From positions 930,001 through 994,000 of the forward strand of contig NZ_FXBQ01000001.1 of assembly GCF_900177545.1 (NCBI RefSeq): a DNA stretch of 64,000 bases. Reading direction: 5' to 3'. The notes under the pieces are model-generated. The model was not told the DNA's origin and ran no database searches. It saw nothing but the letters and a program-made list of their open reading frames with translations. Both the position numbers and the translations under genes were made by a program. This document shows, in pieces, positions 24,366 through 33,768 of this stretch. The stretch's first letter is position 1. Every line of letters begins with the position of its first letter. Source of the stretch: Maritimibacter sp. HL-12. Its GTDB lineage: Bacteria; Pseudomonadota; Alphaproteobacteria; Rhodobacterales; Rhodobacteraceae.

Positions 24366-25655
24366 TCAGAGAAGGTGCCTGAGCGGCTCGGCGAGCCGGC
24401 CGGCAAATCCATCGATCAGCACGATCGCCGCATCGGCGTCGAGCGCGCCGGGGGCGAAGTCGAGGCTGAGCGCGTAAGCCTCGCCATCTTGGGTGATGGT
24501 CAGCACCGGGGCCTCGGCAGCGCCCAGCGCGCCGCCGGTGATGCGGCTGCCGGTGAGGTCGCGCAGGATCAGAGCGGGCGGGCCCGGATCCTCCGCAGGG
24601 GCCGTTTTGGATAGCGGTCCGAAGTCGGGATCAGCGAAAAAGACCGTCGTCGCGAGGGTGGGTTGATCGACGCGCACCACGAGCGCCTCGGCCCCGGTCG
24701 ACGCCCTGAGGCTGGCCCCGGCGAAGGCAGCCCAGACCGCGCCTCGCGTCGCCGCGCCATCGAGGAACGCGGTGAAGCCGGCAAAGCCCTCGGCAGGCAC
24801 GCGGGCGGTGAGATGCGCCGACGCGGCGCTGCCGGTCGCGGCCTTGGACGGCAGTGCCCGCAGCCTGTCGAGATCGGCCACGTGGTAGGGCATCGGGTGG
24901 CCTTCATCCGCAAGACGCGCAAGATCGAGCCCCTGTTCCAGCGCCAGCCGCCGGGCCTTGGGCGATGCGAGGATGCGCCCGCCCGCCTGTTGCGGGGCGG
25001 CGGGTCTGGGGGCCGGTCCCGGCTTCGGCCCTGCTTCTTGCCTTGTCGGCGCGGCCGCAGGCTCCGGGGACACGGACACCGACACGGATCGTGCCACCGG
25101 GTTTGCGGGAGCCTCATCGCTGATGATGGCCACCGCGCCGCCCACCGGCACCTCTTCGCCTGCCTCGGCAAGGGTCGCGGCAAGGTAGCCGTCACGGCCC
25201 GCCTCGACCTCCATGGTGCTCTTGTCGGTCTCGACCTCGAACAGAAGATCCGCAGCCGCGACCGCATCGCCGGGGGATTTCAGCCAGGCAACCAGCACCC
25301 CGGTATCCTGCGCCATGCCCAGTTGCGGCATGGTCACCGAATGGCCCCGGGGCAAGGCGTCCTCGTCGGCTTTGGGAGCCTCCGCCGCCCCGGCGGGCGC
25401 TGCAGCATCCTCCTCCGCACTGTCCGAGATCCGGGCAATCACCGCGCCCACCGGCACATCGTCGCCTTCAGAGGCGGTCACGCCGGTCAGAAACCCGTCG
25501 GCCTGCGCCTCGACCTCCATCGTGGCCTTGTCGGTTTCCACTTCGAACAGAGCCTCGCCCTTGGCCACGGCATCGCCCGGTGCCTTGAGCCAGGACACGA
25601 TCTTGCCGGCATCCTGCGCCATGCCAAGCTGAGGCATAGTCACGTCATGCGGCAT
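24366..25655 (-). CDS. Double-lipoyl E2-like protein with degenerate core
   Basis: 429 residues. Two N-terminal lipoyl domains, each with the modified Lys in ETDKAT (about 43) and ETDKST (about 147), and MPQLGMAQD at both starts. A subunit-binding domain follows (ILASPKARRLALEQGLDLARL, about 227-247). The C-terminal part keeps E2-like length and spacing but lacks the catalytic HRxxDG motif. It resembles protein X-type components that carry lipoyl groups and bind E3. The gene overlaps the E1 beta stop by 11 bp. Confidence 0.88.
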   Translation of the reverse strand: MPHDVTMPQLGMAQDAGKIVSWLKAPGDAVAKGEALFEVETDKATMEVEAQADGFLTGVTASEGDDVPVGAVIARISDSAEEDAAAPAGAAEAPKADEDALPRGHSVTMPQLGMAQDTGVLVAWLKSPGDAVAAADLLFEVETDKSTMEVEAGRDGYLAATLAEAGEEVPVGGAVAIISDEAPANPVARSVSVSVSPEPAAAPTRQEAGPKPGPAPRPAAPQQAGGRILASPKARRLALEQGLDLARLADEGHPMPYHVADLDRLRALPSKAATGSAASAHLTARVPAEGFAGFTAFLDGAATRGAVWAAFAGASLRASTGAEALVVRVDQPTLATTVFFADPDFGPLSKTAPAEDPGPPALILRDLTGSRITGGALGAAEAPVLTITQDGEAYALSLDFAPGALDADAAIVLIDGFAGRLAEPLRHLL

Positions 25656-26640
25656 GGATCATCTCCCCCGACATCAGTTTGCGGGCGTACTCCACCACGC
25701 CCTCGGGCGTCGGCACGGTGATGTCTTCGAGTGCCGGGCTGAACGGCACCGGCACGTCCATCGCGCCCATCCGCAGCACCGGCGCGTCGAGGTGGTAGAA
25801 GGCCTTCTCGTTGATCCGGCTGGCGATCTCGCCGGTGATGCCGTAGCTCTGGTGGCCCTCGTCCACCACGATCACGCGGCTGGTCTTCCTGGCCGAGGCC
25901 AGCAGCGTGTCTTCGTCGAGCGGCACGATGGTGCGCGGGTCGATCACCTCGGCGCTGATGCCCTCCTGCGCGAGCATCGCGGCCGCCTTTTCGCAGACCT
26001 GCACCATCGAGGACGTGGCGATCAGGGTGATGTCGGTGCCCTCGCGCAGCACATTGGCCACGCCGAAGGGGATCAGGTATTCCTCCTCCGGCACCGGGGC
26101 CTTGTCCTGATACATCAACTTGTCTTCGAAAATCACCACCGGGTTGTTGTCGCGGATGGCGGTTTTCATCAAGCCCTTGGCCTCGTAGGCCGACGAGGGC
26201 ATCGCCACCTTCAGCCCCGGAATATGCGCCACCAGCGCCTGCAGCGATTGGCTGTGCTGCGCCGCCGAGCGGCGGGTCGCGCCCATGTTGGTGCGCAGAA
26301 CCATCGGCACGGTCAGCTTGCCGCCCGACATGTAATGCTGCTTGGCCGCCTGGTTGCAGAGCTGGTCCATCACCAGGTAGATGAAATCGCCGAACATCAG
26401 ATCGACGATCGGCCGCGCCCCGGTCATCGCCGCGCCCACCGCCATGCCGACGAAGCCGGGCTCGGAAATCGGCGTGTCGATCACGCGGTCGGTGCCGAAC
26501 TCCTCGACCAGCCCGGACAACACCTTGAACGGCGTCCCGGCCTCGGCCACGTCTTCGCCGAGCAGGAACACCGTGTCGTCACGGCGCATCTCCTCGGCGA
26601 TGGCCTCGTTCACGGCCTGCGACAGGGTAATCTCGCGCAT
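25645..26640 (-). CDS. 2-oxoacid dehydrogenase E1 beta subunit
   Basis: 331 residues from ATG 26640. Transketolase-like pyrimidine-binding domain (ALGEDV-type start LLGEDVAEAGTPFKV, the ISEPGFVGMAVGAA loop, GATRRSAAQHSQSLQAL), then the C-terminal transketolase domain (EVIDPRTIVPLDEDTL and VVVDEGHQSYG). With E1 alpha it forms the thiamine diphosphate heterotetramer that decarboxylates a 2-oxoacid or acetoin. 11-bp spacing from E1 alpha. Confidence 0.93.
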   Translation of the reverse strand: MREITLSQAVNEAIAEEMRRDDTVFLLGEDVAEAGTPFKVLSGLVEEFGTDRVIDTPISEPGFVGMAVGAAMTGARPIVDLMFGDFIYLVMDQLCNQAAKQHYMSGGKLTVPMVLRTNMGATRRSAAQHSQSLQALVAHIPGLKVAMPSSAYEAKGLMKTAIRDNNPVVIFEDKLMYQDKAPVPEEEYLIPFGVANVLREGTDITLIATSSMVQVCEKAAAMLAQEGISAEVIDPRTIVPLDEDTLLASARKTSRVIVVDEGHQSYGITGEIASRINEKAFYHLDAPVLRMGAMDVPVPFSPALEDITVPTPEGVVEYARKLMSGEMIHAA

Positions 26641-26651
26641 CTTGTCTCTCC

Positions 26652-27635
26652 TCAGTCCGCGTAGACGTGCATGTCCACCTCGGACACGTCGGGGTAGCGG
26701 GCGGCCTCGGCATAGGCGACGGCCTCGGTCGCGTCCTGTTCGATCTCGGCATTCATCGCCTCGATCTCCTCCTCGGACGCGAGCCCTTCCTGCACGAGGT
26801 AGGACCGGAACCGCACGATCGGGTCGCGGTTGTCCTTCCAGTCGCGCTCCTCGTCCTTCGAGCGGTAATACGCGCGGTTGATGTCGCCGACGTGGTGGCC
26901 GTGGTAGCGATAGGTCATCAACTCGATGAAGAACGGGCCTTCGCCCTTGCGGGCCCGCGCAACCAGCTTTTGCGCCAGTTCGTTGACCGCCAGGACGTCC
27001 TGCCCATCGACCTTGTGCGCCTCGATTCCGAAGGCTTCGGCGCGTGCGGTGATCGACCCGGCGGCGATTTCCTCGGTCTTGGTGTATTCGGAATAGCCGT
27101 TGTTCTCGCAGGCATAGATCACCGGCAGCTTCCACAGCGCGGCCATGTTCATGACCTCGTACATCAACCCCTGCGCGGTCGCCCCGTCGCCGAAAAAACA
27201 GACCGTCACATCGTCGGCCCCCTGCAACTTGGCGCGCAGGGCCGAGCCGGTGGCAATGCCCATCGACCCGCCGACGATGGCATTGGCCCCGAGGTTGCCG
27301 TGGCTCTGGTCGGCAATATGCATCGAGCCACCCTTGCCGCGGCAATAGCCTTCCTCCTTGCCCAGGAGTTCGCAGAACATCTCCTTGAACTCCGCCCCCT
27401 TGGCCACGCAATGGCCGTGGCCGCGGTGGGTGGAGGTGATCCGGTCGCTGTCGGTGAGCGCCTCGCAGATGCCCACCGCCACCGCTTCCTCGCCGGAATA
27501 CATGTGCGTGAGCCCCGGCATCTTGGCCGAGAGGTAGAGCTGGTTGGCGTTGTCCTCGAAGGTGCGGATGCGGACCATCTGGCGGTACATCCGCAGGTAG
27601 TCCTCGGCGTTGGATTTGGTCTTGGCTTTGGCCAT
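26652..27635 (-). CDS. Thiamine-dependent dehydrogenase E1 alpha (AcoA-like)
   Basis: 327 residues from ATG 27635. The thiamine diphosphate motif is GDGATAQGLMYEVMNMAALWKLPVIYACENN (GDG...NN), and the conserved THRGHGHCVAKG loop is present. Overall pattern is closest to acetoin dehydrogenase/pyruvate dehydrogenase E1 alpha subunits. The true substrate is uncertain, since an M24 protein, SDRs and an aldehyde dehydrogenase accompany it rather than acetoin genes. Confidence 0.92.
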   Translation of the reverse strand: MAKAKTKSNAEDYLRMYRQMVRIRTFEDNANQLYLSAKMPGLTHMYSGEEAVAVGICEALTDSDRITSTHRGHGHCVAKGAEFKEMFCELLGKEEGYCRGKGGSMHIADQSHGNLGANAIVGGSMGIATGSALRAKLQGADDVTVCFFGDGATAQGLMYEVMNMAALWKLPVIYACENNGYSEYTKTEEIAAGSITARAEAFGIEAHKVDGQDVLAVNELAQKLVARARKGEGPFFIELMTYRYHGHHVGDINRAYYRSKDEERDWKDNRDPIVRFRSYLVQEGLASEEEIEAMNAEIEQDATEAVAYAEAARYPDVSEVDMHVYAD

Positions 27636-27674
27636 GGAACGGTCCTCGATCGGACGGTGGGGACTTTCCACCAG

Positions 27675-28976
27675 TCAATAACGGTGGGTGATCGGCAGGT
27701 CTTCGGCCGGGAACAGGGAGATCACGGTGCAGCCCTTGTCGGTGACCACGACCTCTTCCTCGATCCGGGCCGCCGAGTAGCCGTCGGTGGCAGGGCAATA
27801 GGTCTCCAGTGCAAAGACCATGCCGGTCTGGATTTCCATCGGGTTATCCAGACTGACCGCGCGGCTGATGATCGGGCGTTCATGCAACGCGAGCCCGAGA
27901 CCGTGGCCGAATTGCAGCCCGAAAGCCGAAAGCTCGTCGGGAAAGCCGAACTCGTGGCATTCCGGGAACGCCCGGGCGACCACGTCGGTCGACACGCCCG
28001 GCCGGATCAGCGCGATGGCGTTGTCGAGCCATTCGCGGCAGCGGATATAGGCGTCGTTTTGCGAGGGTGTCGCGCGGCCGATGTTGAACGTGCGGTAGTA
28101 GCAGGTCCGGTAGCCCTGGTAGCTTTGCAGGATGTCGAAAAACGCCTGGTCTCCGGGCCGGAACAGCCGGTCGGTGAAGTTGTGCGGATGCGGGTTGCAG
28201 CGCTCGCCGGAGATCGCGTTGATCGCCTCGACATCGTCCGACCCCATCTCGTAGAGCAGCTTGTTCGACATCGCGACGATATCGTTTTCGCGCACGCCCG
28301 GCTTCAGCTCCTCCCAGATCATGTGGTAAACGCCATCGACCATGCTGGCGGCCTGGTTGAGAAGCTGGATCTCGTCGACGTTCTTGATCTCGCGGGCCGA
28401 GAGCATGACCTGCTGGCCATCGACGACGTTGAGCCCGGCCTCCTGCAGCGCGAAGAACATCGCGGTTTCGGCGTAGTCCACGCCCACCGGCATGTCGGCC
28501 ATACCGGCCTTCTTGATCAGCGCCGCAATCTCCTCGGCGTAGCGCTTCATCAGGCCGAATTCCGGCGGGATGGTGCCGCGCATGCCGGTGACACCGGCAA
28601 GCTGGCGCTGGGGGTCGAGCCAGTCGCAATATTCGCGGTGATGCACCACGGCCGAGCCGAAATCCCACACATAGGGTTCCTCGTCGCCTGCCAGCAGGCA
28701 GAACCGGCACAGCTTGTCGCGCTCCCACTCGCCGATCTTGGTGCCCGAGACGTAGCGGATATTGTTGACGTCGAAGAGCAGGAGCGAGCCGAGGTTCGAC
28801 TTTTTGAGCGCGTCCTTGGCGCGGCTGAGACGGTAGCGGCGCAGCCGGTCGTGATCGACGCGGCGCTCGAAATCGACGGCGGTGTGGCCGAGGGCGGGAA
28901 TGTGCTTGTCCCAACGCCAGTTGGGGTCGATGTCGCCCGGCTGCAGGATGCGCGGGTTGAGAGCATTGGTATTCAT
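27675..28976 (-). CDS. M24-family (creatinase/aminopeptidase P-like) protein with altered metal site
   Basis: 433 residues. N-terminal creatinase-like domain (LLLFDVNNIRYVSGT) and C-terminal pita-bread domain. Expected metal ligands: first Asp in FFDILQSY is present, but the second, 11 residues on (usually R-S-D), is Cys in GYRTC. His in FGHGLGLALHE, Glu in ALETY and Glu in IEEEVVV are retained. Relatives include Xaa-Pro peptidases, metal-free creatinase, ectoine hydrolase and the DMSP lyase DddP. The reaction cannot be assigned. Located between an SDR and the E1 alpha gene. Confidence 0.85.
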   Translation of the reverse strand: MNTNALNPRILQPGDIDPNWRWDKHIPALGHTAVDFERRVDHDRLRRYRLSRAKDALKKSNLGSLLLFDVNNIRYVSGTKIGEWERDKLCRFCLLAGDEEPYVWDFGSAVVHHREYCDWLDPQRQLAGVTGMRGTIPPEFGLMKRYAEEIAALIKKAGMADMPVGVDYAETAMFFALQEAGLNVVDGQQVMLSAREIKNVDEIQLLNQAASMVDGVYHMIWEELKPGVRENDIVAMSNKLLYEMGSDDVEAINAISGERCNPHPHNFTDRLFRPGDQAFFDILQSYQGYRTCYYRTFNIGRATPSQNDAYIRCREWLDNAIALIRPGVSTDVVARAFPECHEFGFPDELSAFGLQFGHGLGLALHERPIISRAVSLDNPMEIQTGMVFALETYCPATDGYSAARIEEEVVVTDKGCTVISLFPAEDLPITHRY

Positions 28977-29044
28977 GGCAGGTCTCCTTGCGCTTGTGGG
29001 CGCCGGTGTTTCAAATGCGATGGAAAGGGCTCAGCCCGGCGGCG

Positions 29045-29854
29045 TCACTGGATGCACCAGCCGCCGTCGATGTGGATCATCTGCCCGGTCATGTAGTCGC
29101 TGTCGTCGCTGGCGAGGAAAGAGGCGGTGCCGACGATGTCGTTCGGATAGGACACCCGCTTGATCTGCAAGGCGTCGCGCACGATGTCATCGTAGGCCTG
29201 CCCCTCGCGCTCCTTGAAGCCGATGTCGACAAGATCCTTGTCGAGCTGCTCCCACAGCGGCGTGACCACCACGCCGGGCGCGTAGCCGTTGACGGTGATG
29301 TTGTGCTCGGCCAGCCCGATCGCGCCACAATGGGTGAGCGCGAGGCAGCCGTATTTCGAGGTGCAGTAGACGGTGACATCCACCAGCGGCTTGCGCGAGG
29401 CGATCGAGCCGACGTTGATCAGCTTGTAGGGGTGCCCCTCCATCGGACCCTGGGCGATCATCTGGCGCGCGGTCTCCTGCATCCCGAGCCACATCGCCTT
29501 GGTGTTGACGTTCATGATCAGGTCCCAGTTGTCTTCGTCGATATCCATGAAGAACCGGGGCTTGTTCAGACCGGCATTGAACAGGCCGACATTGATGGAC
29601 CCGAACGCCTCGACCGTGGCGGCGACGGCGGCGGCATTGTCGGCCCGCTTGGTGACATCCATCCGGACCGCAATGGCCTTGCCGTTCCCGGCGGCGTTGA
29701 TGCGGTCGGCGACGGCCTGCGCCTCGTCCAGCGAAAGATCGCCCAGACAAACATTCGCGCCCTGGTCGGCAAAGCTTTCCGCATTCGCCGCCCCCATGCC
29801 GCGCGCGGCCCCGGTGATGAGGATGTTCTTACCTTTCAAGCGACTGGGGTCCAT
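29045..29854 (-). CDS. SDR family oxidoreductase
   Basis: 269 residues from ATG 29854, with the start 14 bp after the regulator stop. TGAARGMG cofactor loop, NAGLNKPRFF, catalytic set SIASRKPLVDVTVYCTSKYG, and C-terminal MTGQMIHIDGGWCIQ. Strikingly similar in layout to the SDR in the divergent operon at 32944-33741 (NAGVNRPMNF and the same WEQ-D-D segment), so the two probably act on related substrates, perhaps in successive or opposite steps. Confidence 0.9.
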   Translation of the reverse strand: MDPSRLKGKNILITGAARGMGAANAESFADQGANVCLGDLSLDEAQAVADRINAAGNGKAIAVRMDVTKRADNAAAVAATVEAFGSINVGLFNAGLNKPRFFMDIDEDNWDLIMNVNTKAMWLGMQETARQMIAQGPMEGHPYKLINVGSIASRKPLVDVTVYCTSKYGCLALTHCGAIGLAEHNITVNGYAPGVVVTPLWEQLDKDLVDIGFKEREGQAYDDIVRDALQIKRVSYPNDIVGTASFLASDDSDYMTGQMIHIDGGWCIQ

Positions 29855-29868
29855 GGTGTCCTCCCTAA

Positions 29869-31695
29869 TTAACCCGTTGATATTATGCGTTCTTCTGATC
29901 TGGCCTGGGCGCGTGCCAAGGCTTCGGGCGGGGTTTTGACCCCGCGGAGCATGTCGTGAAACTCTTCCCCGCAGATCGAGATGATCTCGCAGATCTCGGG
30001 CACCGGCGGGCGCGGCCAGAACTGCAGCTCGTCGCGCCATGACATCTGGTCGACCGCTTCGAAGATCGGCGACAGGCTGCGCACCTCCGGATCGGCGCCA
30101 ACCGAGTAGCGCGGCGCCGTGCGGCTGCCGTTCTGGACGTAGAGCTTCTGCGCCTGCGGCGAGGTGAAGGCGATCAGCGCCTCGACGGCATCGTCGATCC
30201 GGTCGTCCGGCAGGTTGGCGGGTATGCCCAGCACGTAGCCGCCAACCGGGGCGAGCGGCATGCCGTGCGGCCCGTGCGGATGCGGCAGGTAGCCGGTGTT
30301 GCGATGCGCCGGCGAGGCCGGGTCGAGCTCGAAGTAGGGCGCGAGCAGGGTGTAGCCGTAGGCCATCGCCACCTTTCCGGCGGCATAGGGGCGCACCCGC
30401 TCGTACCACGACATCGAGAGAATATCGGGCGGCGAATACTCCAGCAGCGCCATCAGGTATTCCGCCGCATCCCGGCCGCGCGGCGTGTCGATCATGGGCA
30501 CGAGATCGTCGCGGTCGAGATGATCTGCGTCGAAGCCGCCGGCGATCTCGGGCAGATTGAAGATCGGCTGGCCAAAATCGGCGCAGGTCATCATGAAGGT
30601 ATGACCGAGCGCGGTGCCGCGCGCAGCGTTCCATGCGATGCCGTATTGTCCACGGGTCGGGTCATGGAAATGCCGGGCCGCGGCGAGCAGGTCTGCGCTG
30701 GTGGTCGGCGGTTCGATCCCGGCCTCGGCGAACAGGTCGCGGCGGTAGAACAGAAGCTCCGGCGTGGTCTGGCTCGGCACGCCGTAGGGGCGGCCCCCCC
30801 AGTGCGCGGCGCGCCAACCCGCGGTGTGAAAATCGCCGGGATCGAGCCGGTCGATATCCATCACCTTGTCGAGCGGCAGCAGCACGCCCTGCTTCACGAA
30901 TTCTCCAACCCAGGGCAGGTCGACCGCGATAAGATCGTAGCGGCTTGCCGGTCGCTCGGCATTGCGCCGGGCTTCTTCATGCAGCCGATCGATCGAGAAG
31001 GCGCGCTGGCTGATCTTGGTGCCGACAATCTGCTCGAACTGGCGCTTGAGGTTGTCCATGACCATGAAGGTCGGATCGCCGTGGACGAGGATTCGCAGAC
31101 CGCCCGACAGCTTGAGCGGCGACGGCAGCGCCCGCGGCGGCTGAATCTGCGACTGCGCCGGCATGTAGGAACCGCCGAAATAGTAATCGGCGGTCTCCGC
31201 CGTCTGGTCGGAGGTGCCGAACCGAACCTCGGCGAAGCGGTGGATCCGGTCGGCAAGCTGGCTCCAGTCGGACAGCAGCGCCCGCGTCGGGTGCAACGAA
31301 AAGCTCTTGCCGGTCTTCGACCGCGGGCGCTGGCGGATCAGCCCGGCCTTCTGCATCTCGGCAAGTTTCCGGTTCGCGGTGGCATAGGGCACACCCGAGG
31401 CCGCGATCACCGACGAGGCGGTTACCAGCCGTCCCTCGAGGTGGCTCTGGATCAGGTGCAGGCTCATGTTGAGATAGGGGTTCGGGGCGCTCGGCTCGAG
31501 CGTGGTTTCGACCTCGGCGCAAAGGTCCTGCATGAATTGCACGACCTGGTGAAGCACATCTCCCCGCTGCGGCTCGGACACGGCCTTGGCGATCACGCCA
31601 TCGGCATGTTCATTTTGGATAAACTTGTCCACCGCTTTGTTCAAAGGCTTCGCATCCGCTAGGATAGGTTTGAGAGTTTTCGACTCGCGCTTCAT
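29869..31695 (-). CDS. Winged-helix/solute-binding-protein fusion regulator
   Basis: 608 residues from ATG 31695 with GGAGG upstream. About residues 75-150 form a winged helix (VIAASGVPYATANRKLAEMQKAGLIRQRPR). From about 205 onward it is an extracellular solute-binding protein family 1 fold (RILVHGDPTFMVMDNLKRQFE, then GVPSQTTPELLFYRRDLFAEAGIEPP, GVKTPPEALARAQ at the end). There is no signal peptide, so the sugar-binding-type domain must act in the cytoplasm as an effector sensor. It is divergent to the ABC transporter operon and heads the leftward catabolic operon; it likely controls both. Confidence 0.85.
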   Translation of the reverse strand: MKRESKTLKPILADAKPLNKAVDKFIQNEHADGVIAKAVSEPQRGDVLHQVVQFMQDLCAEVETTLEPSAPNPYLNMSLHLIQSHLEGRLVTASSVIAASGVPYATANRKLAEMQKAGLIRQRPRSKTGKSFSLHPTRALLSDWSQLADRIHRFAEVRFGTSDQTAETADYYFGGSYMPAQSQIQPPRALPSPLKLSGGLRILVHGDPTFMVMDNLKRQFEQIVGTKISQRAFSIDRLHEEARRNAERPASRYDLIAVDLPWVGEFVKQGVLLPLDKVMDIDRLDPGDFHTAGWRAAHWGGRPYGVPSQTTPELLFYRRDLFAEAGIEPPTTSADLLAAARHFHDPTRGQYGIAWNAARGTALGHTFMMTCADFGQPIFNLPEIAGGFDADHLDRDDLVPMIDTPRGRDAAEYLMALLEYSPPDILSMSWYERVRPYAAGKVAMAYGYTLLAPYFELDPASPAHRNTGYLPHPHGPHGMPLAPVGGYVLGIPANLPDDRIDDAVEALIAFTSPQAQKLYVQNGSRTAPRYSVGADPEVRSLSPIFEAVDQMSWRDELQFWPRPPVPEICEIISICGEEFHDMLRGVKTPPEALARAQARSEERIISTG

Positions 31696-31721
31696 CACAG
31701 CCTCCTGTTTGTCCAATTTGA

Positions 31722-31762
31722 TATCCGTCCAGTATCGCAAAAAAATCCATATCGGACAGATA
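31722..31762. promoter_or_regulatory. Inverted repeat between divergent operons; likely operator
   Basis: TATCCGTCCAGTATCG (31722-31737) and the inverted copy read from 31762 to 31747 (TATCTGTCCGATATGG) match at 12 of 16 positions around an A-rich centre. The element sits 27 bp upstream of the regulator start and about 135 bp upstream of the transporter operon. It is a good candidate site for the fusion regulator. Confidence 0.55.
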
Positions 31763-31896
31763 AACATCCAGAATGAATATTTTTGGGCAGGTGCCGGAGG
31801 CGGTTTTCGGGATGAGTAACTGTCAGATTGTCGCAGGTGATTCCCGGGAGGGGGAACTGCGCAGTCACACAAAGGAATGATTGGGAGGAACCTTAG

Positions 31897-32859
31897 ATGA
31901 ACTTCACGAAGAAGGCCGTTCTCGCGGCCACAACGACGATTGCCGGGTCCGCCTTCGCGACTTTCGCGATGGCAGACTCTTACGTGATCGGCATCACGCA
32001 GAACAACGTCGGTGTCGACAGCTACCAGACCACCTATGAAAGGGCGTTCATCGCTGCCGCCGAAGCCAACGACGATGTCGAAGTCGTCGTGCTGGACGCA
32101 GGCGGCGACGTGGCCCGCCAGATCGCCCAGATGGAAGACCTGATCCAGCAGGAAGTTGATGCGATCATCATCTGGCCGACCAACGGCGAAGCGGTGATCC
32201 CCGCCGTGCGCAAGGCGCATCAGGCGGGTATCCCGGTCATCGTGACCAACTCGAACATCGCGGAGCAGGGTTTTGACTTCGTCGCGTCATTCTCGGGGCC
32301 CGACAACATCACCCAAGGGTCGCGCTCCGCCGAGATCATGTGTGACAAGTTCAAGGACATGGGCATCGAGGACGAAGCCCGCGTCGTGCAGATCTCCGGC
32401 CAGCCCGGCTACACCACCGCGATCGAACGGCAGCAGGGTTTCGATGAACGTCTGCCCGAAGTCTGCCCGAATGTGACCCTGGTCGAGACCCAGCCGGGCG
32501 ACTGGAACCGCGAGAAATCGCAACAGGTGATGGAAGCCTTCCTCGTCAAGTACGACGACATCGACGGTGTCTATGCCGGCGATGACAACATGGGTGTCGG
32601 CGCGTTGAACGCCGCCCGGGCGGCTGGCCGCGAAGGGATCATCTTCGTCGGCGCAACCAACTTCTCCGTCGGCTACGAAGCCATGGAAGCCGGGGAATAC
32701 TGGGGCTCGATCTACCAGTCGCCGGTTGATGACGCCGAGGCCGCGCTGAAAACCGCGCTCGACGTTCTGAACGGGGAAGACGTGCCCTTCCTCAACTACT
32801 TCGACACGCCGAAGATCACCCAGGACAACATGGACGAGTTCACCAAGCCGGTGTTCTGA
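31897..32859 (+). CDS. ABC transporter sugar-type substrate-binding protein
   Basis: 320 residues. Signal peptide of about 26 residues ending FAMA before DSYVIG; mature protein has the periplasmic binding protein type 4 (ribose/autoinducer-2) fold (ITQNNVGVDSYQTTYERAF, DAIIIWPTNGEAVIPAV, GVYAGDDNMGVGAL). First gene of the rightward operon, encoding the periplasmic receptor for the two permeases and ATPase that follow. Confidence 0.93.
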   Translation: MNFTKKAVLAATTTIAGSAFATFAMADSYVIGITQNNVGVDSYQTTYERAFIAAAEANDDVEVVVLDAGGDVARQIAQMEDLIQQEVDAIIIWPTNGEAVIPAVRKAHQAGIPVIVTNSNIAEQGFDFVASFSGPDNITQGSRSAEIMCDKFKDMGIEDEARVVQISGQPGYTTAIERQQGFDERLPEVCPNVTLVETQPGDWNREKSQQVMEAFLVKYDDIDGVYAGDDNMGVGALNAARAAGREGIIFVGATNFSVGYEAMEAGEYWGSIYQSPVDDAEAALKTALDVLNGEDVPFLNYFDTPKITQDNMDEFTKPVF

Positions 32860-32943
32860 TCTCCTCCCGGGACGTGCGGGGCGGGTGCGTCTGCCCCGCG
32901 CGTCTCGAGTTTTCAGCAGAGTATCAGTCTCAGGAGGGGCGGC

Positions 32944-33741
32944 ATGTCGCGTGTTTCGGGGCGATCGTGTATCGTGACAGGGGGAGCGCAAGGCATCGGG
33001 CGCGCTATTGGCGAAGCCTTGCTCGAAGAGGGCGCACAGGTGTGTTTTGCCGATATCAACGCCGACAAGGTGGCCGAAGTCGCAGACGCCAACGCCGCGC
33101 GGGCGGCGGCCGTCGGCAGCAAGGTAACCCATGCGGCGGTCGACGTGACCAACCGCGAACAGGTCCGGGCGATGATTGCCCACACCGTCGAACAATTCGG
33201 CCGACTGGACGTCAAGTTCAACAATGCCGGCGTGAACAGGCCGATGAATTTTCTCGACGTCACCGAAGACAACTGGAATTTCATAATGGGAATCAACGGG
33301 CTGGGCTGCATGATCGGGATGCAGGAGGCCGCTCTCCAGATGATCGCCCAGGGCCAAGGCGGCAAGATCATCAACACCGCCAGCATCGCCAGCCGGCAGG
33401 GCTTTGACAACGTGGCCCCGTATTGCGCGAGCAAATGGGCCGTGGTGTCCTTGACCCAATCGGGTGCCCGCGACCTCGCGAAACACGACATCACGGTGAC
33501 CGGCTTTGCCCCCGGCGTGGTCGCCACCGAGATGTGGGAGCAGGTCGACCAGGACCTGATGGAGATCGGCGCGGCCGAGAGACCCGGACAGGCGATGGAG
33601 GAATTCTCTGCCGAGATCCTCAAGGGCCGTGTCGCAACGCCCAAGGATATCACCGGGACAACCACTTTTCTGGCGTCGCGGGACAGTGACTACATGACCG
33701 GGCAGATCATCATGATCGATGGCGGCATGACGTTGGTGTAG
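32944..33741 (+). CDS. SDR family oxidoreductase
   Basis: 265 residues from ATG 32944, with AGGAGGGG upstream. TGGAQGIG cofactor loop, NNAGVNRP, SIASRQGF...YCASKWA catalytic set, and MTGQIIMIDGGMTLV C-terminus. Sits between the binding protein and the first permease, so it is part of the pathway, not of transport. Pairs with the SDR at 29045-29854 on the opposite strand. Confidence 0.92.
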   Translation: MSRVSGRSCIVTGGAQGIGRAIGEALLEEGAQVCFADINADKVAEVADANAARAAAVGSKVTHAAVDVTNREQVRAMIAHTVEQFGRLDVKFNNAGVNRPMNFLDVTEDNWNFIMGINGLGCMIGMQEAALQMIAQGQGGKIINTASIASRQGFDNVAPYCASKWAVVSLTQSGARDLAKHDITVTGFAPGVVATEMWEQVDQDLMEIGAAERPGQAMEEFSAEILKGRVATPKDITGTTTFLASRDSDYMTGQIIMIDGGMTLV

Positions 33742-33768
33742 CGGCACGGCCGCGGGGAGGATGGAAAA

